DNA from: Galerina marginata
Taxonomy: Eukaryota > Basidiomycota > Agaricomycetes > Agaricales > Galerinaceae
Direction: 5' to 3'
DNA length: 64,000 nt
Assembly: GCA_023014335.1 (NCBI GenBank)
Contig: JAECYW010000005.1
Location: 3,224,001-3,288,000, forward strand
Part shown: positions 33,580 to 45,737 of the stretch, one piece after another
How the letters are laid out: each line of letters opens with the position of its first letter
How positions within the stretch are numbered: the first letter of the stretch is position 1
Translations under genes and position numbers: made by a program
Notes under the pieces: generated by a model
What the model was told of the DNA's origin: nothing
The model's input: the letters and a program-made list of their open reading frames with translations, nothing else
The model's database searches: none

Positions 33580-35570
33580 GTCACGTGTGGTTAAATGCGG
33601 CGCGGTGGATTTAAACGACTGACTTCGTTCTCACCAACTTCCGCCCAATACATCTCGAAACGACAGCCTGTCATAGTAATGGAGTCACTTACACCCAGAG
33701 AAAAGCACGGGTACTCTCAGATGGAAACTGCCCACCATTTCCACTCCGCCTTTGCTTCAACCTTGGTTGCACACGAGGCCATTCTTCTGCCAGGCTTCGA
33801 ATTCGAATCGTGAATGCCTTTGGCTTGAACTTCGTATTTTCGGACAACTTGGACTTTGTATTCTGGAACACTTTGCCTTGTATATTGCTCAGATCTCACC
33901 TCTGGCAGCATATCCCGTTGCCTATTTGTCAATATCACCAGGAAGGCGGAGCGAGCGAGGGACTTCGATCTTAGGTATGTAAACAAATCCTTTAACCCGA
34001 TCTCCCAGTTTTGACCCTCTTATCTTTCTAGACATACCTCTATGGTCAATCATGGCTTACTACCGCCATCAGTGAAGGTTAATATCTTTCCTCCAAACTC
34101 TACGCCTTGAGAAGGCCCCGGATGAGGTATGTAACCAAGACTATCGGCCTGATCTTCCAGTTCCGAACCCCTTATTCCTCTAACCTTACTTTACCCACTC
34201 TCCTGCGACTTACCGTAGCGTACTTATGCTATCGGTTGATATCTTTTCCCCAGTATATCTCGAGAATGCCCAGCTTGCTCATCGCCGCGCAGAGATCATG
34301 ATGATGCCGCGAGTTGGGTCGTTTGTTGCCGATTCTTTGGGACCTGCAGTTACGCCCAACTCTAGCGATCCATTTCGGGTCTTTCTCGCGCGGCTGTGGT
34401 CCTGGATCTCTGATCAGTGATTATGAAGCTCAAACCTGACGTTGCGCCTTACCCATGGAATCCCTAGCAAACGCAACTTTCGTCGAATCCAATCTCCTCC
34501 CACTCATTCGGTCTCATAGTCGATGCACCGATCAAAGATGGAGATCACAGGATAGTATCGGGACCTGCGTTGCTACTCGATCCACAAAAAAAAACAAGCT
34601 GCCGTGACCTACCAACATGGACGCATCTTCCAGACCCGGACGTAAGTTCTTTACCATTCACCTGACCAAATCCTTCATTTTTCCCCTTGCTAACATTCTT
34701 TCATGCCTTTAGAATCCGGTTGACTGTCAAAAACTCGCGCATATTCTCCTTGATCGCATTTGAACCCCCCATTTCGAGTCTGAGTTCCGTCGTCCTTATG
34801 GCTGGGTCTCTCAAATGCCATACTTAGGTATCGGAATTGGAGCGCTATTTCCGAAGGCTCCTACCGTTTCTAATCGCGGGTATATTGTAGGGCCCCAGCC
34901 AAAAATCGACCAAAACTGCCTCGACTCCAAGAAAGTATGATTGTACTCAATCAAACACGTCAGTGCAATTTGTTTGTCGACCATTTCTCATTCCCCGCTC
35001 ACCAAATAACAGCTCATACCGTTTTCCTGGCTGGACTTCCGTCTTGCATATCCAGAAATAGAAGTAGGAGCCGCGTATCTGTTTCTGTTTACATAGGCAG
35101 TCGTTCTATTCCGGTCATGGGTCTAGTTTCAAAGGAATTTACCAAAATTCGACTCGAGCCTGTATATCGGGCTTCCTTCAGCTTCGCTCCTAATCAATCT
35201 TTGGTTCCCATCGACGGTTGTATGCCCTCCGATTCCGCCTTATCCGTTCTGGCTGGGATACCACGATCGCCGAGCATCTTACTGCGACACCTGGACCTCA
35301 CGGCGACATCGCGATGTCGATCTTGGCTAGATTTTTGGGTCGATATCTTCAGAGGTAGCCATGTGCGTAGTACACAGGCTTCCGTCCTACTCTGATGGTA
35401 CTGTTCATCCGTGAATCTAGCCGCAAATTCAACTCAACGCAGGAGCCCTAAATTCTCCGCCTTCACCTACGATAATCTCACTTTGCTGCCACCCAGATGT
35501 CTAAGATAAGAAATTGCGGTGATGGTGAACCATTCTGGCTCTTCCATTCAAATAATTCATCGTTCCATCT
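33580..35570 (+). repeat. Blocks b-d, module 5
   Basis: CACGTG box (33582-33587), TATGTAAA (33976-33983), block c start (MMPRVGSFVADSLGPAVTPN at 34297, with an early stop), block d with AGAAGTAGGAGCCGCG near 35058. No gene e follows, so this module is incomplete. Confidence 0.55.
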
Positions 35571-36170
35571 CAACAAGCATTTGGCCTGTTGACAGCGCCT
35601 TTGGCTGGTATGTATGCGTCGCGTTAATTTCTTTTGTATCAGTTTGAATACTTATTATTGTCGTTTACCTCAGGCCTCAATTTTACCCATGCTTATATTT
35701 ATAATTCAGGATACTAAATCAATGCTTGCGGCTGCCATGACTTCTACGCATGTTACTTTCAGGGTTGAGGTTTATACTCTGTAGATCAAGTCAACGGCGC
35801 ATTCAAGCCGGTTATGAAGCTTGAAGAGCCAGACAACACGCCGTCCAATAGCTTTCGGTGTTCGTCTCTGAGCTGGTACAGAATATCTGGATATCGTTGG
35901 AACAACATTGAAAGATTGAGAAGAAAGGCTGAGATCCAAGGTAAGGAACATAATAAAGGAGGAGCTAGTTCGCAGAAGAGTGGAGGCGTGCTCGAAGGAT
36001 TAAATCTAGCGAATTGTTAAATATTTGGACTTCTACGCATTACCTTGAAGTTTTCACTCCAATGTTGAGCGAGTAGGTATAGATAAAACGGAACAATAAA
36101 ACCAGTTTACACGGCAAGAAACGGGAGCCAGAGATGGGAAAAGATGAATTAAATACGAGGGTGAAGGACA
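35570..36170. other. Spacer
   Basis: An AT-rich stretch without a recognised gene. The plus-strand frame 35814-36020 has no conserved partner. Confidence 0.35.
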
Positions 36171-37341
36171 CTATTGCATTCCCGTAGCCACTCCTACGTC
36201 GGCACGAGCAGCCTCGAGGTCACGGATCCTATCTTCTAACCTCTCGGATTTGATGCGTTCTCGAAGCTGGGCCAATGCTTCTTCAGCCGCTATTCTGCCA
36301 CCCTCACCGTCCATATATCTCGCCCATACCTACGGGGGAGATAGAAGTAATGTCAACAAAAAAATGGGTAAACCATGAGCTCGCACCTGTTGGTCATCTT
36401 CTGCTATGGCACGATTGACTTTCTCGAGGAGAGTAGCGACCTCCGTAGGGTTTCCATATGTTAATAGGAGGAACAAACGGGAAACGACTGATCCGACCGG
36501 CACGACGAAAAGCCTCCTCGAAAGTATCTTCTTGCTGCGGTAGATATTTGGCAATGCTGATGTCAACCATAGTCCGGGCCAGCCAGTAGGATTGTTGCGT
36601 CAGCAGGAGGTATTCCTCGGATTCCTCGATGATTGCTTTTGAAATGATAGCAAGGTCACGTAGAGGAAATGGATGACGGAAATTAGAATAAGCCACAAGG
36701 AGATCGACTTCGCTGGAGTCTGAACGAGTGATACCACATGGAAGGTGCGAGCGCATGATGGTGTCTTCAGGCTCAAAGCCATCATCCTCTCCCAAGGAGG
36801 TAATTGATAAATGAAAGATCCGATTTATACCTTTTTGAAGGATGAATTGCCTCTCCTGTTCTACAATTCTCCTGATATCCTTTTGCTGTTTCTCGATAAG
36901 ATTCTGAGGGAAAGTATTAGAAGGAAATTGAGGTCCTCAAATTTAATTATTGAATACCATATATGTTTCCGAGTCGACAACAATCTCTTCTTTCTTCGCT
37001 TGCAATGCCTCTGGCGACGAGCGACGGTCAAACCGTAGATTTAATTCAACCAATGGAACGGATTTGCGCTGAATAGTGAAGACGGGATACTCATGCTCTA
37101 TCCTGCTCTTGTGTTTGTACCATCGGATACTTGTAATTTGCCACTCGTTGACCGCAGCTGGCGAGGAATGGAACGAAAGAATGGTGGTCGCCCAATGACC
37201 AATATCCATGGGCTTTGAGTCTCGGTTTCCTACACCTAAGGCGGGAATGAGAGGGTGAGGAGAAATTGGCGCCAGTTTCTTGGGGACAAAAATTCGCAGA
37301 ATTCGAACGGAGAAGTAGAGGAAAGGGCGGATGATTTCCAT
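36171..37341 (-). CDS. Hypothetical protein, five exons
   Basis: Proposed exons: 37341-36958, 36903-36831, 36788-36475, 36440-36387 and 36329-36171, about 327 residues. Visible parts are a hydrophobic N-terminus (MEIIRPFLYFSVRILRIFVP), a GHWATTI segment, a charged helix (NLIEKQQKDIRRIVEQERQ), an acidic middle with YLLLTQQSYWLARTM, and a Lys/Arg/Glu-rich last exon (YMDGEGGRIAAEEALAQL ... LEDRIRDLEAARAD) that could form a coiled coil. The last intron (36386-36330) is canonical. The 42- and 34-bp introns are very short, and one may instead be a frameshift. It is unlike the repeated modules in composition and appears once. Family and function not recognised. Confidence 0.5.
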
Positions 37342-37419
37342 AGTGCAGATAGTCCGAGATAATATACAAGAGATGCTTTCACGTATAACAAGAGTGTTTG
37401 GAAAGCTGTCTTTAGCAAT

Positions 37420-38340
37420 TAGCAATTGGACGGTGCCCTATTTGTATCTCAGCTTAAGCCTCAAGTTGGCAAGGCTTAGAACGGCAGGACAATTCCAATA
37501 CGTACGGTCAAGTCCTCAAGGCTGCCTGACGATTATTTACACAGCAAAAATGCAGCCGAAGAAGGGACAGCACGTTGCAAAGACAAAATTGATTTCCTTT
37601 AGTTGGGCAGCATTTTCCCATCGATCTATGGGTCCAGGTAGACGGTGTTCAGGTTTATAAACTGACGGTCCTTCTTTCTGGGTCGAAATTACATCATTCT
37701 GACTGAACAGAATATTTGCAGACCCTTCTTGAGAATGTAAAAAGGAAGATACAACCTGGTGAGTCAGAGAAATCTCATGCGGCTATGGTTTGCTTGAAGG
37801 AGGGTAGGAAGTATAGAGAAAGTAATTTGACAAGAACCCGTTTGAGCTTCCGATGAGGTGTTAGAATATAAAGCTGCTATGCGCCCATCTCGAGTTCATT
37901 AGCAAATTGGAGGGTGTAACGGAGTGCGCTTGCTCGTCAGATTTAATTTTGATGGCATAGCCCAAATTAATAGATGAAATGCTAGGTTACTCGTATTTGA
38001 AAGGCTATAAAATAAAATGAAGGAGGTGAGAAGGTGAGAAGTTTCACAGGTGGTTGACCCTTGAGGCGAGTACAGTAGCCATTGTATTCGCATCGATGGT
38101 ATCCTACGATGCATGGCCACTGCGTCTGAACTCTGACGAAGGTGGATTCGACTGGGACGACACTGAGAGTGACCACGGATCCGTGGAGTCAGACCATAAA
38201 CGAGGTTGTGCATACAGTGACCGCGAAAACCATCAAGGTGTGTATCAAGCTGCATTCGACTTGGTTCTAGTAGGTTGAATGGTCTCCATCTAGACTGAAC
38301 GTGCAACATTTGTAGCCAATGTATAAGCCAGGGACACCAA
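37420..38340. other. Spacer
   Basis: No gene supported. Short frames on both strands between 37899 and 38309 overlap each other and lack splice-supported extensions. Confidence 0.35.
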
Positions 38341-39480
38341 GGAGCGCATGAGGATTGCGGCGGAGGCGGCGAGGGCCAAAAGCACGAGTTCAGGGCGTTC
38401 CCCGTGCGAAGAATATCGGCAGGTCGTGAGGTATATGTCGTTAGCTGAAGGAGTTGCGTTTACTTTAGTGACAACGGAAGAAGAAAGAAATAGGAGGACT
38501 TACAAAGAGGTTGACGGTAAGAGAAGCTACTTGAGCCTCATTACATTGTGTTCAATTCCGCCCTCCATGGTCGGTTGCGTAGGCGCTGATAGGAAAGGAA
38601 GACCAGCGCGGAGGACAGAACAGTCAGCGCCTGGGAGAACGGGCAGGCAAACGAAGAGAGGCAGAACGACGGACGGACGGACAAATGACTGCCAGATGAT
38701 GGAGGGAAAATGATGACACGGGTGACAGACAAAGTGAAGAAAGAATGTTTGAGGTGCGTTCGTGCTGTCCCTTTATGCGTACGTTTGTAAAGCGTTCAAT
38801 CCCCGTCTGGTGCTCGTCGCCGTATTGTTCCGGGAGTTGACTGGAAAGTCAAAGGAGTGTTAGTAGGGACATGAAAGTCGCGCGGAGTACAGCAGCTTCG
38901 CCGCGCCTGCGCCGCCGCGGGTCACGTAAGTGCTCGTGTTCATGGCTAGAGCATGCGGGGTAGGTACGGGGAGACATTTTCTAAGCGGGAGGGCGAGGAA
39001 ACGGAGCTCGTGCGCCTGGCGAACCCTTACGGGCAGCCCCCGTCGTTGTGGAGGACCGTCGAACTGGAAGAGTCAGGTCGTCGTTGGGGAGTTGAATTGC
39101 AGTTTGGGAAAACCAAATGGCATACTGCGCTGGATGTAATTTGTTCAACGTTGATGGGGATGTTGATGGCGAAGTTGGGTAGAATCTACGAGGACGAAAG
39201 GAGGTTTAACTCGGTCTGGCACAACGAGAAGGGACAGCTGGGGCAAGGACGGCACTTGAGCTGAGAGAGCCAGAAACGTTCGTAATCGCGGCAGCCTTAG
39301 ACTGCAAGCGGTCGTGAGTAAGAGAGGATGGATTTTTGTTGTGCTATATCTCACCATTGTCTACTAGTACGCTTTTCGGCTTGGAAGAGCGGGAGATCTC
39401 GAGAGGATCCTGTCGATGGGGCTTTGTCGATGCCAGAGCCAAGATACGAAAACACTATACGACGACAAGCCCGCTCATGA
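38340..39480 (-). pseudogene. Block a, module 6: fragmentary copy
   Basis: The EQYGDEH site near 38840, the exon boundary region near 38505 (CTTACAAAGAGGTTGACGG on the plus strand) and the region 39000-39357, which matches the inverted module 3 copy at 19.64 kb, mark this as a block a copy. Segment order is partly shuffled and frames are broken. Confidence 0.4.
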
Positions 39481-39589
39481 GATCCAGTCTCAGCAACGTT
39501 GCAGAAAGCACCAGTTCAGTTATTCGAAGTGCCCGTCGTTGTCGTCGAGAACAGAGTGAAATGATTTTGATTTCAATTTTGGGTGGACC

Positions 39590-40060
39590 CGAGTCACGTG
39601 CAGTCAATCGGCGCAGCGGATTTCTATTCCTTGACTTCGTTCTCATCAACTCCCCTCCCCCCCTCGACGCGTACCAAAAACAACAGCCCGCCACAATACT
39701 AGATGCCGATAACCCAAGAGCAACACACAGGTGCTCTCAAGTAGGGTCTTGCTACCGCCTCTGAGTTGCCTTTTGCTTCTGTCTTGGTGACTTGGTCTAG
39801 ATCTGCGTCGAGCTCCAATCTTGTGCCAGGCTTCGAATTTGAGTCGACAATGCCTCCTCTGACTTGGACTTTGTATTCTGGAACAATCTGCTCACGCCTT
39901 TTACTCAGATCTTACCTTTGGCAGTATACCCCTTTGTCCGCTTGCTCAATTCGCCGAGAAGCTAGAGCAAGTGCTCAGGTTTTTCAGCTTTCAGGTATTT
40001 AAACAGACTTGTCAACCCGATCATTCTGTTTTGACCCTCTTATCCCTCTAGCCATCCTTC
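39590..40060 (+). repeat. Block b, module 6 (left part)
   Basis: CACGTG (39595-39600), the CAACAGCCCGCCACAATACT word, and TATTTAAA (39996-40003). The module is cut at about 40061 by the large TIR element and resumes at about 45738. Confidence 0.65.
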
Positions 40061-41192
40061 TACTCGCAGCCGCAAAAAGTAACCGTGATTCGGGTCTGGG
40101 CACAACAACTCATCCTCACAAAATTCCTTCTGGTACGATTTTAAACTACATTAGTCGATAGTTGTTCTGCAAAATTTCAGAAAATTTGGGGCATATCTCA
40201 CTGAGAAATAAGCTGATTTCTCCCCAAACAGCTGACTGATTTTTTTTAAATCCTTATTTTGAACTCATTCTTTTTGGAAAGCAAAAGCGTCAGTAAACGC
40301 AATTCCAAAACACGTTTCACTGCATTTTTCCGTGCATTCATCGATGAGATATGGGTTGAGCAAAGTGTGCAATATCGTGTGAAATCAGTCAAATACATCA
40401 AAAAGCCCCAAACTTTGACTGCGCTCTCAGCTTGCGCGTTATGAGTGTGTTAGTATGTCAGATTATTTTATATGAAGCTCGGTGCAGAGGAGCAAGGTGG
40501 GCGAAAGTGCGAAGCACTTTCCCGACACAAGCTCCCGGATCCTGACCTCCACAGGGTGTCCGAACAAACGCTGCGATACCCAATTTTTAGGAGCCTGGCG
40601 ACGCATTGAAGCGTGCGAGGATACCCAAATATTAGGAGGCAGGCTAAGAACTAAAACCACAAAATCAGTAAGTTAGAATCACAAACCACATGAGACCAAA
40701 TTTCCTTCCAGTAGCCTTCCTATGGAGTACAAGTTTCCTGAATGAGTAAATCCGAGATGGCGAGTATCCACTTGATTGGGGAAAAATAATTTTTCCTTGA
40801 GATCATTGTAGTAGTTTGAAAGATACCTCTGCAGCTCCCTTGCATGTTCAGCATGATATACAGCCCAGCAGGGTTGAAGCTTGTTGCAAATGCGGATAGG
40901 CCGAGGGAAACACACACTGACAATTTATGTCCGAGGAGTCAGAGCTAGAGGACCGGTTGAGGTGTTGGAGGAATTGATATGGGTGGAATCGACCTGAGAA
41001 GCTGTGAGTTTCAGTCAGAATGCTTTGACTTTAAAATGGAGTACAAAAGATGCGAGGCAGCGCGAGGCTCATTGGGGTGACCATGGGGCATTATGATCAC
41101 CGCCTTTCTCAAGGAAAATGGCCCGAAAGCTCAGCGTCGGATAATTCTTTCAATGAGTCGTGACAGCTGTTCGGGTCAAGATTTGTCATGTA

Positions 41193-41928
41193 AGATAGGG
41201 AGCGTCAGGAACCAGCACCCTTATGTAAGCAAGAAATGACACTCAACGGCGACCTCAATTGCTTCCACAACAATTCTCTTAACCCATTTTTGGCTTCATG
41301 GAAAGGTGTAGGACAGCTTTAGGAACAGTTCTATGGAAAAAAAATTGCTCAAAGTGAGATACAGGTTGCGAAATTTTGGTTGGAAATATTTTCACCCGAA
41401 AAGCTTCAAAAAGCTTCAAAACGTTCAGAAAAATAACAGACAGAAAAAGTTCAAAATCCGACCTCAACATTTTGCCGCTTATATAATCAATGCACGTGAC
41501 CTCCTGCCTAACCTGGAACATGTATTGGCGATGGTGGGGGCATACAAAAAGGCCACAAAAAGCATTTAAACACATTGATACACAATTATACAATATTTCT
41601 GCACATCTGAGTACATAGGTCAATGTTCTGTAGCAATTATCACTTGATATGCGGTCAGAAAGGTATCTCTAACAACACGGCCAAACAATGATGGCAGTTC
41701 AATCACCTCCGATCAATCAAAACCACCTACTTGCACCCAGTGCTCTTGCAGATTCAGTGAAGAAAATGACGCAGGGTGATGGTAAAAGATATAAATTGAA
41801 TCTGATCTACCAACACCAGAATTATACGCAAAAAAAACTTTTTGGATTTTCCGAAGGCAAGATTTTGCCAGGCTTGGCGCTTACTAAGCAGCTTATGTAA
41901 GGGTGCTGGTTCCTGACGCTCCCTATCT
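41193..41928. mobile_element. 736-bp TIR element (MITE) flanked by TA
   Basis: A 31-bp perfect terminal inverted repeat begins AGATAGGGAGCGTCAGGA and ends in CACCCTTA; weaker pairing continues inward. TA dinucleotides flank both ends (41191-41192, 41929-41930). Frames inside (for example minus 41623-41279) show no transposase features, so it is non-autonomous or decayed. It is nested in the 5.67-kb element. Confidence 0.8.
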
Positions 41929-43082
41929 TAGCTTGGTCTCATAATTGCGTCCGTTCAAGGTTCCAAAGTAAGTTTCAGCAGAAGCACTGAAGCAGTTGAA
42001 AGGACACAAACCACGGCCTCATAGCAAGAGGGTGTGCTTAAATGGAAGGCACCAAGAGGAGGCATCGCAGAAAACAATGTGTACGGCCTGTGCAAAAGGC
42101 TGATAATGAATGCAGACAGCTAACAACAATCATTTTCCACTCAGTAGGGCGAGAGGAGTCCGCCTTCGGCATTCGAAAAGTCCTAGACCAGACTATGAGT
42201 CCAGAAGCAAGTAATTGTAGCCCAATAGATATTACTGAGCAAAGACGCCGACTTTGAAGGGGATGCCATATCTTTCGGTCAAGCTTCCAGGCCTAGCCTA
42301 TTGCAAAGCTTCGTTCATCTGTGATGGGGCGCAATGAAAGCAGTTGTGGCCAATGAATTTGAGCAAAGATTGTGCCCGACGGAAAAACACGCGGGCCACA
42401 ATTTGCCTGGTAAAAGGGAGTTCACATTACGTGGAAGCAGCGACGTCAGCACAAAGTGGGGGCGGCAGTATCCCCCACCCAAAAAAAAAGCTAGTAGCAT
42501 TTCTCGGGCATGATGCAAGACAAACTCCGCCACGAATTCAGCGGGCGTCATTCAGCACTGTCATTTTGTCCATACCGTGCTGAATTCAACACCAGAGAGC
42601 AGAAGGCTGCAATTTTGCAGTCTTCCAATCAAGGATCTTGGCTTGCAGTCAGCAGTGGCATGTCCTCTATTATTGTCAGCACCTGATGAATAATAGTCAA
42701 AGACTATCCTACACGGTTCTTGTGCATCCATACCAGGCGTTTAATGTCTTCGAATGCACGCTAGCCTGTGAGGGCCCAAGGGGAAAGGGACTTACAAGGT
42801 ACAAAATGATGCAACTAAACAATACGCAAGTTCAAGATCCGAGGAGATCAACAACTTCAATTTCGAACATGTTACAACGAGGAAGTCTGGCTTTTCTCGA
42901 TGCATAACTAGAATTTTGATGCCGCGGGCTACGAGTTTCGCTAGAGAGGTAATCGAAGAACAAAACCGTGACCCCGTTCGCAAAGCTGAGTATAAAGTAA
43001 GATCGACAACAACTTGTCGGCAGTTGCACCACCATATGGGGGATAAGCGACGCGAGACGCTGAGCGCGTTAATGGTGCATGA

Positions 43083-43227
43083 TGCATGGTGCGTGGTGCG
43101 TGGTGCGTGGTGCGTGGTGCGTGGTGCGTGGTGCGTGGTGCATGGTGCGTGGTGCATGGTGCGTGGTGCATGGTGCGTGGTGCGTGGTGCGTGGTGCGTG
43201 GTGCGTGGTGCATGGTGCGTGGTGCAT
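43083..43227. repeat. Minisatellite with 7-bp unit TGGTGCG
   Basis: About 20 head-to-tail copies of TGGTGCG, with TGGTGCA variants scattered among them. It ends 5 bp before the left arm of an inverted-repeat element. Long His/Pro/Arg/Thr frames across it are repeat artefacts. Confidence 0.9.
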
Positions 43228-43231
43228 TGAT

Positions 43232-44078
43232 ATCAATTGTATGGCACATATATTGTAAAATAATTCTGTCTTTCTCTGTGCACGTTTTGGCCCAAGTTCC
43301 TCTCATGTTCTTTTGACAAAAAATTTTCACGCAGGTTGGAAGGACGCACTTTTTTTACACAGGTTTGCTTTTTTAAATCTCAGATTGATTTTTGGCTTGT
43401 AGGCGTCAGCAAGGCGTCAATCAGTCCTTGAATCCAATCGGGGTGGAAAATCTTCAAGTCGCCCGATCCTGTTGTTCAAACTCGTAAAGTGCAGTCGGCT
43501 AAATTATAGTTTTAAGACATTCATTCGATGGTTTTTATTTGCCCTCAAGTTCATATCCAGTCTCAGAAACACTGATAACTCTCAAGTTATGTCCTTGTTT
43601 TCGAGGTTAGTAGCTATCACTCCTATTAAGGTAATAAGTTCTAAAAACAGCTATCCTCCCGGTTCCCAACACCTGAGTAATTGCCATTGGGGATCTTTCA
43701 ATTCCACTTTCATTGCTGAATTTATTTGTATCTATCTCCCCGATTCAGAAGGCTCTTCTTGTGCTTATATTTCTCTACGCTCCTCTGGTCCTCTGCATGT
43801 CATACCAACCAAGGGACTAACAGGAATGACATTCGCCTGGATTTGCTGTCACTGCTTGTATTCTGAGGATTTAGGAATTTAATCTCAGATTAATTCTCTT
43901 CTGCTTCCGACTTACGCAATACCGGCAAAGGTGTGTCATTTTTTTCGGTGAGCACCCTAACTTGCGTGTTTTATTTTACAGGGTGCGTGAAATTTGTAAA
44001 TTTAGACTGAACGTGCGTGAAAATAGGCCAACATGTGTACTCCGAATTATTTTACAATATATGTGCCATACAATTGAT
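43232..44078. mobile_element. 847-bp inverted-repeat element
   Basis: Perfect 35-bp arms, 43232-43266 and 44044-44078, beginning ATCAATTGTATGGCACATAT. Looser similarity (TTTTCACGCAGGTT / TTTTCACGCACGTT) extends to about 110 bp. The target duplication is unclear, perhaps AT only. The interior has no recognisable coding region. Confidence 0.7.
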
Positions 44079-44091
44079 GCCCAGCTTATGA

Positions 44092-44610
44092 AAGGAGGCG
44101 GATGCGAAGGTTCGGGCGTCAGAGCGAAAGGACAGCACGGCAGCGCCGAGTGAAAAGGGGGACGCTAAGGATGTTACCGAGAAAATAGCTCAGCTGAACC
44201 TGAGCTTCGCGAATGAGCCGTTGTCGGAGGTGGAGACGAAGAATATGTGGGTCGAGGCGCTGAAGAACGCAAGCGAGAAGTTGGACATCGCGCTCGGTCT
44301 TGCGACGAACGTCGTAGATTTTTCTTCCCGACTTGATAGTAGGATTGCCATGCTGAAGGACGAGATCACGACGAAGAGAGAGATAATCGTCCGTTGGAAT
44401 ACGGGCATCCACTTCCGTGGGCAACAATTTGATATGATGCGAGATGCGGATGTGTGCTGCGGACGCGTGACCTGCTCGACGGCAAGGGTTCGCGCCGTTG
44501 AGGGAAGTCCTCCTTTGGAGATGGTGCTCGATGAACTCCTCATCGACTGCCATTTCCTGAGGTCCAATTCGAGGGTGGTTCCAATCCTGAGTGAGCAATG
44601 CGAGCTTTGA
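44092..44610 (+). pseudogene. Exon-like fragment of an unknown helical protein
   Basis: An open frame after a stop at 44089 reads a charged stretch (ASERKDSTAAPSEKGDAK), then VTEKIAQLNLSFANEPLSEV, NMWVEALKNASEKLDIALGL and RLDSRIAMLKDEITTKREII, which looks like a coiled coil. Codon use and the GC-rich composition differ from the AT-rich element around it, so it may be a captured host exon. No start codon or splice context completes it, and the last third may be out of the original frame. Confidence 0.4.
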
Positions 44611-45261
44611 AACATATCCAAGTGGGAAGTTCCCAGGGCCAAGTCTGCGAGTGCAGACTCTAGGAAGAAATAGTACCTGAGGAGAATTTAAAGGGTGAGT
44701 AGAGGTGAATTGGTGACGCATCTGTGGATTCCCAAGCTTCTAGGAGCCAATTCATCCAGCGAAGTCGCCTGTCCATTACCATCTGGGTAGCCGACACTTA
44801 TGACGTGTTCTTGAGTTCGGATGCGGAAAAGGTGCCAGATAGCAAGTGAAAAACAAGAAAAAGGTGCATAGATGCACCTGAGAAGGCGACGGCGCGTCTC
44901 GCCCAAATCTCGACGCGACGGAGAGAAGGACAAGGGCCAACTCATCAATGTTTGGAACAGTTGATGAGTCGGCCTTTGTCACATGCTTTCCGCTTGTTCA
45001 AAGTCGGAATTCTAATCTACGCTTGTTCCTCGCTAAGACGAGAATGTAACTTCCGAGCTTCATATCTCAATGAGAACTGTAGCTAAAACTGTAATTCAAC
45101 TTGTTCTACGATTATAGCAACAATACCTACATCCTCTGAAAAAGAAAACCTTAAAACAGCATTTTTGAAAAATTCCAGGAGCTCCAGGAGGGGAATTTTG
45201 CTCATTTCTCAGTGAGATGGACTTCAGATATTCTGAGATTTTACAGAACAGGTATAGGCTA

Positions 45262-45644
45262 CAGTCATCCACCGGCTAATGTTATGCCACCACTGAGTGT
45301 TACACCTTTATAACTCAGCCAAAAACTGGTATTTTCTGATGAAATAAAATTTTCCTGTGAGCTGGATACGTTCTTTATTACCTTGTAAAATTTCAGAGGG
45401 AACGGATAAAAATTGACTGAGGAATGGCGAACCCAAAGTCCCTCAAATTGGCCCACTACTCAGTGTTACACCAGTGTTTTGGGAATAACTTTGCGAGAAG
45501 TGAATAAAATCACCTGAAAATTTGACAGAAGGAACTGACAGAATTATAAAGAATTATCATATAGTTTTTATTGGGAAAAAGGGCGATGAAAATTTTTCAT
45601 TTCGGTTTTTAACTTTCAGTGTAACATTAGCCGGTGGATGACTG
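45262..45644. mobile_element. 383-bp MITE with CAGT ends, pogo/Fot1-like
   Basis: Terminal inverted repeats CAGTCATCCACCGGCTAATG, flanked by TA at 45260-45261 and 45645-45646. CAGT ends with TA duplication fit the pogo/Fot1/Tigger lineage. GTGTTAC words recur inside near both ends. It sits in the right arm of the 5.67-kb element, so it inserted later. Confidence 0.85.
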
Positions 45645-45737
45645 TAGAATAGTTTAAAACTGTACCAAAAGGAATTTTGTAGAAATGTGTTGTTGTGCCC
45701 GAACCCGAATCACAGTTACTTTTTGCGGACACGAGTA

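Larger units (their letters stand above)
40061..45737. mobile_element. 5.67-kb TIR element with nested insertions
   Basis: Left arm from 40063 and right arm ending 45735 are inverted repeats with the shared word CCGCAAAAAGTAAC and continuing similarity (GTGATTCGGG, GGGCACAACAAC, ACAAAATTCCTT, TTTTAAACTA, ATCTCACTGAGAAAT) over about 180 bp. The right arm is interrupted by a 383-bp MITE. TA flanks both outer ends, and the surrounding sequence is one module split in two, so this is an insertion. TA flanking fits the Tc1/mariner/pogo group, though size and arm length are unusual and no transposase is recognisable. It may be a decayed or composite element. Interior contents: two inverted-repeat elements, a minisatellite and one exon-like fragment. 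The remaining stretches (40.25-41.19, 41.93-43.08, 44.61-45.25) show no gene. Confidence 0.7.

Noticed and set aside
42941..43330. Long His/Pro/Arg/Thr and Val/Arg/Gly/Ala/Trp frames
   Set aside because: They are translations of the 7-bp minisatellite in several frames on both strands.
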